64,000 bases of DNA from Gallionella straubiae. GTDB taxonomy: Bacteria; Pseudomonadota; Gammaproteobacteria; Burkholderiales; Gallionellaceae. The notes under the pieces are model-generated. The model was not told where the DNA came from, searched no databases, and worked only from the letters and a program-made list of their open reading frames with translations. Within the stretch, counting starts at the first letter, position 1; the number at the start of each line of letters is the position of its first letter. This document shows positions 1 to 8,201 of this stretch, piece after piece. The DNA lies in assembly GCF_051257895.1 (NCBI RefSeq), contig NZ_CP194331.1, positions 2,046,001-2,110,000 of the forward strand, given 5' to 3'. Position numbers and translations under genes: made by a program.

Positions 1-1319
1 CTTGAGCCGGAATTGCTGGAGGTTCTCTGCTCCAGGGTGCCGACTATGCATTCATCGCGTTTTGAGCCGCCAGAATCCTCGGTGCAGGTGGATACTGCCG
101 TCCAGTTATTCCACGTGGAGCCACTGTCAGCTGAATGCCTCGTATAAAGCTGCCCGGTAAGCTTCTGGATTGCACTGGTGCCCTGTTGGATCTGCTGGAT
201 GCGCTGCTGGATCTGTTGTGTCCGGTACTGAAGCTGGCTGGTGCTCTGGGATATCCGGCTCTGGCTCTGCTGGAGCTGGCTGGTGGATTTGGTGACGGTG
301 GCGCCGTCGTTCATCGGCCGGGGTGCTGCGCCATCCTGCTGGCCGACGTTGGTGCTGCCATCGATCCGGTCCGGCCCGTAGGTGCCGGTTTCATTGTCGG
401 TGTTCCAGTAGCCGTCGGTGGAGAGGATTGCGAAGTTTTGCTGGCAGGAGTATTGCACCGGGTCATTGGCACCAGTCAGCAGTTGTCCGGCGTAAATCCG
501 CCCGGCCTTGGCAAGGGCGGGACGTAATGGGGTATAGCCTGGGGTGCCGGTTATATAGAGCTTGCTATACCACTTTTCCTTTTGGCCTGTCCCGTCACCC
601 ACAAAATCGAAATCACTAATTTTCAGGAAGCGATTATCGGTGGAATCGACGCCGGTATATCCGATGGTGGAGAAGCCGACGCGGAAATTGCTGTCGATAT
701 TCTTGAAAGCGAGTCCCGCTGCCGATTTCATGGTGTGCATGCGGTCGCGGTAATAAGTGTACCAATTGGCAAAATTTTGCCGTTCGTCCGTACCACCCGG
801 ACCGGAAGTGCTGTTGACAGTCACTTTGGTATAACTGGTGTCGGCATAGCAGGTGCCGCGCGCCGGCGTAGCGGGTGATGCGCCGGTATATTTATAATAA
901 TAGGCTGCCTGATCGGCGCTGTCATTGCCGGTTCTGAACTGGGTGGACAGGTTTTTGGTGGCTGTGCCGCTGAAGCCGCTGACCAGGGCGGCAGTGAATA
1001 CGGAATCCGGAAATGAGGAGCGATCGGCATTAACCGGCAGAGCATAGGTGATGTTTGGGTTGTAGTAGACGCCGTTATAGAGGTAATTCCGATAGCAAAA
1101 TTTGCTTTTGTTGTTGTTCACGGAATCGGGCAGGTATTCCCAGTCCATGCTGCCCGAGTCGTCCAGGATGAATATGATGTTGGGCTTCACGGGGGTGCTG
1201 CCCGACGAGGCCATCGGTGAATTGGCAATATCTGTCGCTGCGGCCTGGGCGGTCGCACCCAAGCTGGTTGCTGCGAACAGCAATGATGTTTGCATAATAC
1301 GTTTGGCAGCGGTTTTCAT
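1..1319 (-). CDS. pilY1: PilY1-like type IV pilus tip/assembly protein, partial (C-terminus beyond left edge)
   Basis: The first about 439 codons of a large exported protein are present and the reading frame runs off the left edge without a stop. The start at 1319 follows a strong GGAGG. The protein begins with a signal peptide (MKTAAKRIMQTSLLF, then small residues to AQAA). A von Willebrand A-type metal-site motif follows (NIIFILDDSGSMDW, DxSxS), and later the PilY1-typical FAILSTDGYWN. After that comes a glutamine/serine-rich stretch coded by 181-300 with repeated S-Q-L-Q and Q-Q-I-Q units, probably an inserted low-complexity or coiled segment. PilY1 proteins sit at the pilus tip or outer membrane and control pilus extension and adhesion; the usual calcium-binding beta-propeller C-terminus would lie outside the window. 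It is the last visible gene of the minor-pilin operon. Confidence 0.88.
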   Translation of the reverse strand, partial: MKTAAKRIMQTSLLFAATSLGATAQAAATDIANSPMASSGSTPVKPNIIFILDDSGSMDWEYLPDSVNNNKSKFCYRNYLYNGVYYNPNITYALPVNADRSSFPDSVFTAALVSGFSGTATKNLSTQFRTGNDSADQAAYYYKYTGASPATPARGTCYADTSYTKVTVNSTSGPGGTDERQNFANWYTYYRDRMHTMKSAAGLAFKNIDSNFRVGFSTIGYTGVDSTDNRFLKISDFDFVGDGTGQKEKWYSKLYITGTPGYTPLRPALAKAGRIYAGQLLTGANDPVQYSCQQNFAILSTDGYWNTDNETGTYGPDRIDGSTNVGQQDGAAPRPMNDGATVTKSTSQLQQSQSRISQSTSQLQYRTQQIQQRIQQIQQGTSAIQKLTGQLYTRHSADSGSTWNNWTAVSTCTEDSGGSKRDECIVGTLEQRTSSNSGS

Positions 1320-1341
1320 GATCGCCTCCTGATGTGGCACA

Positions 1342-2046
1342 TTAGAAATGGACGATGGTTTCAACATAACTGGTGGTATTGCGCGGCCCCCGAATACGAG
1401 TGGTGACGCGGTAATATTCCACTTCGGCAGTGCCGCTTAACCCGCCCTTGCCGGTGTAGTCTTTCGCGCCCGAACTTGTTCCGGCAACAACGGTGGCGGT
1501 GGAGGCGCAGTTGTTCGGCAGCCCGGTGCTTGGGCAGAGGCGATGGATAATGTATCTGGCCTCGTATCCTGCCGCGTTGGCTGGAATCAATGCGGCGGGC
1601 TGCACACAAGCAGTTGCCGTGCCGTTTGCTACGGCGTTGTTGCAATTGTTGCCGTCCCAGTCAACCAGCGAACGGGCCGGGTTGCCACTATTGCCAGTCA
1701 TGTCCAGGGTTTCCTGACTGGTGGCGTAATAGCCGTTGGCAGGATCGTCGCTTTGCGAGGCGACGACGCCCGCAATACCGGTCAACCAGGTTATGGCGGC
1801 CTCTGTCCCTGCATCGCCAGCCAGTGCAGCGCCCTGTTTGAACGCCATGTTGCCGGCTACGATATTGCCGGTGTCCACCGACCGTACCAGCGCGATCGCA
1901 GCCAGGGTCATGGCAACCAATACGATGAGGGTGATGATTAACACCACTCCCTTTTGTTGTTTTGGCGGCGGTGTGCCAGCGCAACCGGCAGTCTGTCCAG
2001 CCATGCTTTGCGCATGGATGTCTTTGTGGAGAGTAAGGACGAGCAT
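1342..2046 (-). CDS. pilX: minor pilin PilX
   Basis: 234-residue PilX-type minor pilin. An N-terminal basic stretch (PPPKQQKG) precedes a class III-like hydrophobic helix (VVLIITLIVLVAMTLAAIALVRS), followed by a periplasmic domain rich in Gly/Ala with paired cysteines. The ATG at 2046 is chosen because GGGGAGG lies 6-7 bases upstream and because it overlaps the pilW stop by one base (TAATG). A longer TTG start at 2061 is less likely. Minor pilins prime pilus assembly together with PilY1. It lies between pilW and pilY1 in the operon. Confidence 0.85.
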   Translation of the reverse strand: MLVLTLHKDIHAQSMAGQTAGCAGTPPPKQQKGVVLIITLIVLVAMTLAAIALVRSVDTGNIVAGNMAFKQGAALAGDAGTEAAITWLTGIAGVVASQSDDPANGYYATSQETLDMTGNSGNPARSLVDWDGNNCNNAVANGTATACVQPAALIPANAAGYEARYIIHRLCPSTGLPNNCASTATVVAGTSSGAKDYTGKGGLSGTAEVEYYRVTTRIRGPRNTTSYVETIVHF

Positions 2047-3125
2047 TACACACCTCCCCAAATTGTGTTGCGCAGCGGCACAACGGTTTCAAAGGTCTTG
2101 TAGCGATAGCATCGCCAATTGGCATCTGCAGCAAGGCTGATAGTGCCGCCCGTCCAGGTTGGGCCGGCAGTGGTGGTGTTGCAAATGCCGGTAGCGGGAT
2201 CAGGTTTCTCAATCAACCCACTGCGCGCCACCAAGGCGAAGCGCAATGCATAAATTCGGTTGATATCGCCTGCATCGCCAGTCGTTCCGCTTGCGTCAGC
2301 ATCGATCATGGTCGCGCTCCATGTGTCGACACGGGCATCGGTTTGTGCGCCGGCACGGGTATCAAAGCCGTATTCAGCTTGTATGCTGACTATATCGGGC
2401 GCGAGGATTTGTGAGGTGTTGGTGTTGGTCGCGGATGAATAATCGGTGAATACCAGATTGCTGTTGGCGTCGATGGAGTAAGTATGCGACATCAAGCTGC
2501 CGACATCCATCAACAACGCATCTGTCGAATAGCCTGCGGCAGGGAAAATGGCCGAATTGCCATTCCAGCTGCCTGCTGCATGGAGGATTGGGTTGAGGAC
2601 GGGGTTGGTGTTGTCTACCTGAAACAACGTGCAATTCGGCGGTGTAGCTGCTTCGTATGCTATGAGCAAATCGCCTTGCGCAATTCCGAGCGTGGCGTTG
2701 GTGTTGAATTGGGTGGATGCCTGGGTATGTATGGATATGACCCTGATAGGCACGCTCCAGCTCGATTTATTTCCGGAGAGGATGGTGATGCTGTCGGGCA
2801 GGCCGCCAGCACCGTTGGCGATGGTGGCAGGAGATAAGACCAATGAGGGCAGCGCCGTACCATTAAAAGACCTGTTTAAGGCGCAGCCGGTGGCGTCGGC
2901 AAAACCATACCCGGCCATGCGCGCGTCGCGTTCGATGGTATAGAGGCCGATACCCCCGTTGGTTTGCGCGTCCGAGCCGCTGGTGGTAGTGCGCTTTTGC
3001 CCTTCAAAGTTGGCAAATACCTGCATGACGATTATGGTGCCGATCAAGCCGATGACCATGCCGACCATGATTTCAACCATGCTGAAACCGGTAATGTGGC
3101 GCCTGTTGGGCTGATGTGAGGGCAT
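2046..3125 (-). CDS. pilW: minor pilin / prepilin-type assembly protein PilW
   Basis: 359 residues. The prepilin peptidase motif ITGFSMVEIMVGMVIGL gives cleavage before the Phe-Ser-Met-Val-Glu segment with Glu at mature position 5, followed by a hydrophobic helix. The downstream sequence has the PilW pattern GGIGLYTIERDARMAGYGF. PilW is a minor pilin that primes type IV pilus assembly at the inner membrane. Its stop overlaps the pilX start by one base, so the two are probably translationally coupled. No strong Shine-Dalgarno sequence is seen before 3125, which also fits coupling to pilV. Confidence 0.9.
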   Translation of the reverse strand: MPSHQPNRRHITGFSMVEIMVGMVIGLIGTIIVMQVFANFEGQKRTTTSGSDAQTNGGIGLYTIERDARMAGYGFADATGCALNRSFNGTALPSLVLSPATIANGAGGLPDSITILSGNKSSWSVPIRVISIHTQASTQFNTNATLGIAQGDLLIAYEAATPPNCTLFQVDNTNPVLNPILHAAGSWNGNSAIFPAAGYSTDALLMDVGSLMSHTYSIDANSNLVFTDYSSATNTNTSQILAPDIVSIQAEYGFDTRAGAQTDARVDTWSATMIDADASGTTGDAGDINRIYALRFALVARSGLIEKPDPATGICNTTTAGPTWTGGTISLAADANWRCYRYKTFETVVPLRNTIWGGV

Positions 3126-3141
3126 GAAAGATCTCTTCGGG

Positions 3142-3579
3142 CTAGTTATTCACCACGGCAATGGCGGTGTAGTTGTGGGCAACGGCCTCATTCGGCGCTT
3201 GCCAGAATACGGTAATGGTGGCGTTGTTACTGGCATCGATGGCAATGGTCGGAGCGTTTGCCGCTACACCGGAGACGCCCGGCAGGGCTTGTGCCACAGA
3301 GTTTGCCCATGTGGCGTAACTGGCTCCGGCGGGGCTGCTGAAGTTTGCCACCAGGGTTGCATTGGTTTTATCGCTTGCCCACATTTGCCCGATGACCTGA
3401 TTGACCAGCAAACTGGCATCGATACGATACTTGGCGGCGGCGACATTTTTGATTGAAGCGGCCTGCAGGCCGATAATCGCCAGAATCCCGATTGCGAAGA
3501 GCAGGATCGAGATCAATGCTTCCAGCACCACGGAACCTTGCTGTGTTGAGCGCATCGTTTTCAGGGCGGCTTTCCTCAT
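3142..3579 (-). CDS. pilV: minor pilin PilV
   Basis: 145-residue prepilin-like protein. The N-terminus (STQQGSVVLEALISILLFAIGILAII) is a type IV pilin leader and helix with Gly at -1 and Glu at +5, and the LLFAIGILAIIGLQ segment is characteristic of PilV. Its start lies 6 bases after the fimT stop. No good ribosome site precedes 3579; an internal Met at 3555 is an alternative start that would leave a normal six-residue leader. It is encoded between fimT and pilW, the usual order in betaproteobacteria. Confidence 0.87.
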   Translation of the reverse strand: MRKAALKTMRSTQQGSVVLEALISILLFAIGILAIIGLQAASIKNVAAAKYRIDASLLVNQVIGQMWASDKTNATLVANFSSPAGASYATWANSVAQALPGVSGVAANAPTIAIDASNNATITVFWQAPNEAVAHNYTAIAVVNN

Positions 3580-3585
3580 GGTGAT

Positions 3586-4206
3586 TTAAGAGCATCCCTG
3601 TGGGTTGGCAGCAAGAGCAAGAGCGGGGTCGCACATCCGGGTTTGGCCCCCGGTTCCGATAACGATAACCATGCGGCGCACGCCTGCGTTGGCCGCATTG
3701 GTGACATCGACGCGGGTGATATCGTCGTTGTTTGCCGTGCCGTCCGGGTTGAGCGCGGGGACTCGGCCCATGCCGTCAAAAGTAACTCCGGCCGGCAACC
3801 CTGCACCGGCAGCAAGCGTAGCGCTGAAGTGTTCGGCCGGTATCGGGGAGGGCAGGGCGGCTACGCTGACGCCCGCGCGGGCATTCACTCCACCCTCACT
3901 GCCGCTGCGGCTTTGCACGGTGTCGGCAGCAGCGCAGGGGCTGGCGGTCACGTTCAGGCACACCGTCCATGCTACCTTGCCCCCGGCATCGGTCAGGTTA
4001 AAGCGCACATTGGTGTTGCGCCGCACCGCTTCGGTACGGGCAATCTGCAAGCCGTTCTGGACGGATTCGGCCGCGGTGCGGGTCTGGGTATTCTGTATCC
4101 ACAGGCTAAAGGATGGTGCGCCTATAACCATCAGCAAAGAAATGATGACTATGCCGATCATTAGTTCGATCAGCGTCACCCCGCCTTGTTTGCCCGGAAT
4201 TAACAT
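3586..4206 (-). CDS. fimT: FimT/GspH-type pseudopilin
   Basis: 206 residues. The prepilin leader KQGGVTLIELMIGIVIISLL carries a Gly/Val cleavage site and Glu five residues in. A GspH/FimT-like domain follows (SVQNGLQIARTEAVRRNTNVRF) and the C-terminus contains several Cys. FimT is a minor pilin of type IV pili, linked in some species to DNA binding and pilus biogenesis. The ATG overlaps the end of pilE by 7 bases, so translation is probably coupled. Confidence 0.87.
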   Translation of the reverse strand: MLIPGKQGGVTLIELMIGIVIISLLMVIGAPSFSLWIQNTQTRTAAESVQNGLQIARTEAVRRNTNVRFNLTDAGGKVAWTVCLNVTASPCAAADTVQSRSGSEGGVNARAGVSVAALPSPIPAEHFSATLAAGAGLPAGVTFDGMGRVPALNPDGTANNDDITRVDVTNAANAGVRRMVIVIGTGGQTRMCDPALALAANPQGCS

Positions 4207-4637
4207 GCGCCACCCTTCTTGGTGACCCAGCAGCTGATCGGTTCGGCGCCCCAGTCAGCCGATGGAACGTCAGTCGTTATTTTGGCGTTGTTTTGATCGA
4301 TGGTATAAACAAAGCCGTCCGTGCCTTGAGCGGCAATGCCGGCGGCTGTTACCGTAAATGCCGAAGCTGTCAGGGTCGGGCAGGTGTAAGTAAAATATTT
4401 GGTGCCTGAAGGGAGTGGCGCAACGGTGCCTGCAGCGCAGCCGCCCACGTAAGTCCGGTTGTCCTGGTAATACTGCTCAAGCTTTACCCGCATCGCAGCC
4501 AGTTCGGTCATCGCCTCCGTCAATTTGCCGCGCAGCACATAATCGCCGTAAGCGGGAATACCGATGCTCGCCAGGATGGCGATAACTACAACGACGATCA
4601 TCAGTTCGACCAGGGTAAAGCCTTTTTGCGTTTTCAT
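4200..4637 (-). CDS. pilE: type IV pilin PilE (minor or major pilin)
   Basis: 145 residues. It has a classic type IVa prepilin start MKTQKGFTLVELMIVVVVIA (six-residue leader, cleavage at G/F, Phe+1, Glu+5), then an alpha-helical spine, EAMTELAAMRVKLEQYYQDNRTY, and a C-terminal disulfide-type pair (SCWVTKKGGAC). AAGGAG lies just upstream of the start. It heads the pilE-fimT-pilV-pilW-pilX-pilY1 operon. Because it sits with the minor pilins it is probably the PilE-like minor pilin of that cluster, but sequence alone does not exclude a structural pilin role. Confidence 0.88.
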   Translation of the reverse strand: MKTQKGFTLVELMIVVVVIAILASIGIPAYGDYVLRGKLTEAMTELAAMRVKLEQYYQDNRTYVGGCAAGTVAPLPSGTKYFTYTCPTLTASAFTVTAAGIAAQGTDGFVYTIDQNNAKITTDVPSADWGAEPISCWVTKKGGAC

Positions 4638-4777
4638 ACGTTCTCCTTTGGGCGTGCATAGTAGGGGGCGTATTTAATGGTTTCTATCCGAAACCGACCA
4701 AAGGCTAAGGCTTCCTGACAGGCGGCGTGTCAATTCCGATGAGCGCGTGGCTCGGAGGCGGGAATTATCCGGGGGTA

Positions 4778-5701
4778 TCAGCGCCTGCTTTTCGGAATGG
4801 GGTGGAGGACCTTATTGGCATCTTCCAGCAGAAATTCTTTGAATGCCGCTGCGGCGCTGGACAGGCGCTTGTTGCTGCGGTGCGCGACGAACCAGTGGCG
4901 CAGCAGGGGGAAGTGCTCGACATTGAGCATGGCAAGCCGCCTGGTTTCCAGTTCCAGTTCGATGCTGTGCAGCGACAGGATGCCGAGGCCCATGCCTGCC
5001 TGCACGGCCTGTTTGATGGCTTCGTTGGTTTCCACTTCCATGCCGATGCGAGGCTGGATTTGATGCTCCGCGAAGACGCGCTCCATGGCGCTACGCGTGC
5101 CGGAGCCCGGTTCGCGCGACAGGAAGGTTTCCTGTGCGAGTTGCGCGAGTTTGACGCGCTTGAGCCTGGCGAGCGGGTGATCGGGCGCGGCGATCACCAC
5201 CAGCGGGTTATCCATGAACGATTCCGCGCTGATGTCCAGACCTTCGGGCGGGCGCCCCATGATGGCGAGGTCGGTGCTGTTGTCGGCAAGCTGCTTGAGC
5301 ACGGCATCGCGGTTGGCGACCTGCAGGATCACGTTGATATGGGGATGCTGCTTGCAGAATTTCGCCAGCAGCCGCGGGGCGAAAGAGTTGGCGGTGTTGA
5401 CCACCGACAGGGTGAGCCTGCCCTGCTCCAGCCCCTTCATTTCATCGAACACCGTTTGCATCTCGGCAAGCTGTTGCGTGATGTTGCGGCTGTAGTGGAA
5501 AAGCTCGCGGCCGGCTTCGGTGAGAAAGACTTTCTTGCCCATCTGTTCGAACAGCGGCAGGCCGATATTTCCCTCCAACTGCTTGATTTGCATGGACACT
5601 GCCGGTTGCGATAGGTATAGTTCCTCGGCGGCGCGCGAGTAGTTCAGATGGCTGGCCACCTTTTCGAAGACCTGAAGCTGGCGCAGGGTGATGTGGAGCA
5701 T
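4778..5701 (-). CDS. cbbR: LysR-family regulator CbbR
   Basis: 307 residues. The N-terminal winged helix-turn-helix (residues about 1-60: LRQLQVFEKVASHLNYSRAA and LSQPAVSMQIKQLE) is followed by a LysR substrate-binding domain. It is transcribed divergently from cbbM with a 154-bp intergenic region, the standard arrangement for the activator of Calvin-cycle operons. CbbR senses metabolites such as phosphoenolpyruvate or RuBP and activates cbb transcription while repressing itself. A perfect inverted repeat of T-N11-A type lies 29-44 bases upstream of its start. Confidence 0.92.
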   Translation of the reverse strand: MLHITLRQLQVFEKVASHLNYSRAAEELYLSQPAVSMQIKQLEGNIGLPLFEQMGKKVFLTEAGRELFHYSRNITQQLAEMQTVFDEMKGLEQGRLTLSVVNTANSFAPRLLAKFCKQHPHINVILQVANRDAVLKQLADNSTDLAIMGRPPEGLDISAESFMDNPLVVIAAPDHPLARLKRVKLAQLAQETFLSREPGSGTRSAMERVFAEHQIQPRIGMEVETNEAIKQAVQAGMGLGILSLHSIELELETRRLAMLNVEHFPLLRHWFVAHRSNKRLSSAAAAFKEFLLEDANKVLHPIPKSRR

Positions 5702-5729
5702 GGCGCAGGGTGTGAAGGGGATGGCGCGA

Positions 5730-5745
5730 TTATAGCAATCTATAA
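5730..5745. promoter_or_regulatory. candidate CbbR operator in the cbbR-cbbM intergenic region
   Basis: TTATAGCAATCTATAA is a perfect 6-bp inverted repeat with a 4-bp spacer and contains the LysR-type T-N11-A signature. A second AT-rich imperfect repeat (ATAAA-G-ACAA, then TTG-TTTAT) lies at about 5764-5788 nearer cbbM. LysR activators usually bind such paired recognition and activation sites between the divergent promoters. Assignment to CbbR is inferred from position. Confidence 0.5.
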
Positions 5746-5855
5746 GAAATATTTATTGTGTTTATAAAGACAATTGACTGTTGTTTATATGTGGATGCCT
5801 CTATAGTGATCACCATTGCAACTTGAAACACATCGTCATTACAGGAGAAAAAGCC

Positions 5856-7235
5856 ATGGATCAATCGAACCGTTACGCGGACCTGAGTCTGAAAGAAGAA
5901 GACCTGATCAAGGGCGGCAACCATGTTTTGGTGGCCTACACCCTGGAGCCGGCAGCAGGCCATGGCTTCCTGGAAGTGGCAGCGCATTTTGCCGCCGAAT
6001 CGTCCACCGGCACCAACGTGGAAGTCTCCACCACCGATGACTTCACTAAGGGCGTGGATGCGCTGGTGTACTTCATCGATGAAGCCAAGGGCATTATGAA
6101 GATCGCCTACCCGATCGACTTGTTCGACCGCAATATCATCGACGGCCGCGCGATGCTGGTTTCTTTCCTGACGTTGTGTATCGGCAACAATCAGGGCATG
6201 TCCGACGTGAAGAACTCGCAGATGCAGGATTTCTACATGCCGCCGCGCATGCTGCAACTGTTCGACGGCCCCGCCAAGAACATCTCCGACCTGTGGCGTA
6301 TCCTTGGCCGCCCGGTGGAAAACGGCGGCTACATCTCCGGCACTATCATCAAGCCCAAGCTGGGCCTGCGCCCAGAGCCGTTCGCGCATGCCGCGTACCA
6401 GTTCTGGCTGGGCGGCGATTTCATCAAGAACGACGAGCCGCAGGGCAACCAGGTTTTCGCACCGCTGAAGAAGACCATGCAGCTGGTGGCAGATGCGATG
6501 AAGCGCGCGCAGGACGAAACCGGCGAGCCCAAGCTGTTCTCCGCCAACATCACCGCCGACGACCACTATGAGATGTGCGCGCGCGCCGATTTGATCCTGA
6601 AAACCTTCGGTCCGGATGCGGACAAGGTCGCCTTCCTGGTGGACGGTTATGTCGGCGGCCCCGGCATGGTAACCACGGCACGCCGCCAGTACCCCAACCA
6701 ATTTTTGCATTACCACCGCGCCGGCCACGGCGCCGTGACCTCGCCTTCTTCCAAGCGCGGCTATACCGCCTTCGTGCTGGCCAAGATGTCGCGTCTGCAG
6801 GGCGCCTCCGGCATCCACGTCGGCACCATGGGCTACGGCAAGATGGAAGGCGGCAAGGACGACCGCATCATTGCCTACATGATCGAGCGCGATAGCTGCA
6901 CCGGCCCGTTCTACCATCAGGAATGGTATGGCATGAAGGCCACTACGCCGATCATCTCCGGCGGCATGAACGCGCTGCGCCTGCCCGGATTCTTCGAGAA
7001 CCTCGGCCACGGCAACGTGATCAACACTGCGGGCGGCGGCTCCTACGGCCATATCGATTCTCCGGCAGCCGGCGCGAAGTCGCTGCGTCAGGCGTACGAA
7101 TGCTGGAAGGCGGGTGCCGACCCGATCCAGTGGGCGAAGGAGCACAAGGAATTTGCCCGCGCGTTCGAGTCTTTCCCGAAGGACGCAGACAAGATTTTCC
7201 CGGGCTGGCGCGAAAAACTGGGCGTGCACAAGTAA
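5856..7235 (+). CDS. cbbM: ribulose-1,5-bisphosphate carboxylase, form II
   Basis: 459 residues, the usual length for form II RuBisCO, which fixes CO2 onto RuBP in the Calvin-Benson-Bassham cycle as a large-subunit-only enzyme. Active-site segments are intact: IIKPKLGLRP with Lys166, and GGDFIKNDEPQGNQ with Lys191 (carbamylated) and the metal ligands Asp193 and Glu194; numbering coincides with that of the Rhodospirillum rubrum enzyme. The ATG at 5856 is preceded by AGGAGA; an upstream in-frame extension from 5781 has no ribosome site and is rejected. No cbbS small subunit lies nearby, as expected for form II. A hairpin terminator separates it from cbbQ. Confidence 0.98.
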   Translation: MDQSNRYADLSLKEEDLIKGGNHVLVAYTLEPAAGHGFLEVAAHFAAESSTGTNVEVSTTDDFTKGVDALVYFIDEAKGIMKIAYPIDLFDRNIIDGRAMLVSFLTLCIGNNQGMSDVKNSQMQDFYMPPRMLQLFDGPAKNISDLWRILGRPVENGGYISGTIIKPKLGLRPEPFAHAAYQFWLGGDFIKNDEPQGNQVFAPLKKTMQLVADAMKRAQDETGEPKLFSANITADDHYEMCARADLILKTFGPDADKVAFLVDGYVGGPGMVTTARRQYPNQFLHYHRAGHGAVTSPSSKRGYTAFVLAKMSRLQGASGIHVGTMGYGKMEGGKDDRIIAYMIERDSCTGPFYHQEWYGMKATTPIISGGMNALRLPGFFENLGHGNVINTAGGGSYGHIDSPAAGAKSLRQAYECWKAGADPIQWAKEHKEFARAFESFPKDADKIFPGWREKLGVHK

Positions 7236-7248
7236 GCAGGATGGGGGT

Positions 7249-7318
7249 AGGTCGGGTTGGCATAGCGTACCCGACAATTTGCTCCATCGGGTTACGGCCT
7301 TGCGGCCTAACCCGACCT
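7249..7318. repeat. dispersed palindromic repeat (AGGTCGGGTT arms)
   Basis: Ten-base perfect inverted arms AGGTCGGGTT (7249-7258) and AACCCGACCT (7309-7318) enclose a smaller palindrome around GGCCTTGCGGCC. This is a REP-like intergenic palindrome lying between the cbbM stop and the terminator. Such elements are common in beta- and gammaproteobacterial genomes; no coding content is seen. Confidence 0.6.
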
Positions 7319-7335
7319 GCTTGAGCAATAAAACG

Positions 7336-7362
7336 CGCCCCCGCTTATGGGGGCGTTTTTGT
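7336..7362 (+). terminator. intrinsic terminator between cbbM and cbbQ
   Basis: The stem CGCCCCC (7336-7342) pairs with GGGGGCG (7349-7355) over a 6-base loop and is followed by a T-rich run. It lies only 15 bases before the cbbQ start. It probably attenuates read-through from the highly expressed cbbM so that CbbQ and CbbO are made in smaller amounts. Confidence 0.8.
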
Positions 7363-7376
7363 TTACAGGAGCAGCC

Positions 7377-8180
7377 ATGGAAAACAAAGACCAGTACCGG
7401 ATTCACAAGGAGCCGTTCTATCGCCCGCAGGCCGATGAAGTTGTGCTGTACGAAGCCGCCTACGCGGCGCGCCTGCCGGTAATGATCAAGGGCCCGACCG
7501 GTTGCGGCAAATCACGCTTCGTCGAATACATGGCGTGGAAGCTGGGCAAGCCGCTGATCACCGTGGCCTGTAACGAGGATATGACTGCCAGCGATCTGGT
7601 CGGGCGCTATCTGCTCGACGCCAATGGCACGCGCTGGCTGGACGGCCCGCTGACCACTGCGGCGCGTATCGGCGCGATCTGCTATCTCGACGAGATCGTT
7701 GAGGCGCGCCAGGACACCACGGTGGTGATCCACCCGCTGACCGACCATAGACGCACCCTGCCGCTGGACAAGAAGGGCGAGCTGATCGAGGCACACCCCG
7801 ATTTCCAGATGGTGATCTCCTACAACCCCGGCTACCAGAGCCTGCTGAAGGATCTGAAGCAGTCCACCAAGCAGCGTTTCACCGCCTTCGATTTCGATTA
7901 CCCGGAGTCTGCAGTCGAGGCGGATATTCTCTGCAGGGAAACCGGTATCGAAGCGGGGCTGTCCGCGCAACTGGTGAAGATCGGACAGGCGGCACGCAAC
8001 CTGAAGGGGCACGGCCTGGATGAAGGTATATCCACGCGCCTGCTGGTGTACGCGGCCACCCTGATCAAGGGCGGCGTCGAGCCGCGTGCCGCATGCCGCA
8101 TGGCGCTGGTGCGCCCGATCACCGACGACGCGGACATCCGCGATACGCTGGATCATGCGATCGATGCGGTGTTCGGCTAG
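7377..8180 (+). CDS. cbbQ: RuBisCO activase subunit CbbQ (MoxR-type AAA+ ATPase)
   Basis: 267 residues. Walker A GPTGCGKS is at residues 39-46, Walker B AICYLDEI follows, and downstream are sensor and arginine-finger regions typical of the CbbQ/NirQ/NorQ family. CbbQ hexamers work with the VWA protein CbbO to remove inhibitory sugar phosphates from RuBisCO. The ATG at 7377 is chosen for its upstream AGGAG; a longer frame from 7347 would start inside the terminator. It lies directly upstream of cbbO. Confidence 0.95.
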   Translation: MENKDQYRIHKEPFYRPQADEVVLYEAAYAARLPVMIKGPTGCGKSRFVEYMAWKLGKPLITVACNEDMTASDLVGRYLLDANGTRWLDGPLTTAARIGAICYLDEIVEARQDTTVVIHPLTDHRRTLPLDKKGELIEAHPDFQMVISYNPGYQSLLKDLKQSTKQRFTAFDFDYPESAVEADILCRETGIEAGLSAQLVKIGQAARNLKGHGLDEGISTRLLVYAATLIKGGVEPRAACRMALVRPITDDADIRDTLDHAIDAVFG

Positions 8181-8201
8181 ATCCGGCCTGCGCTGAAAAT
8201 C

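Noticed and set aside
135..527. 130-codon Leu/Gly-rich plus-strand ORF at the left edge
   Set aside because: It is the complement of the repetitive part of pilY1, whose frame, signal peptide and conserved motifs are clear.
5730..7406. 558-codon open frame antisense to cbbM
   Set aside because: It mirrors the high-GC codon structure of cbbM and its upstream region, has no family similarity, and would remove the cbbR-cbbM promoters.
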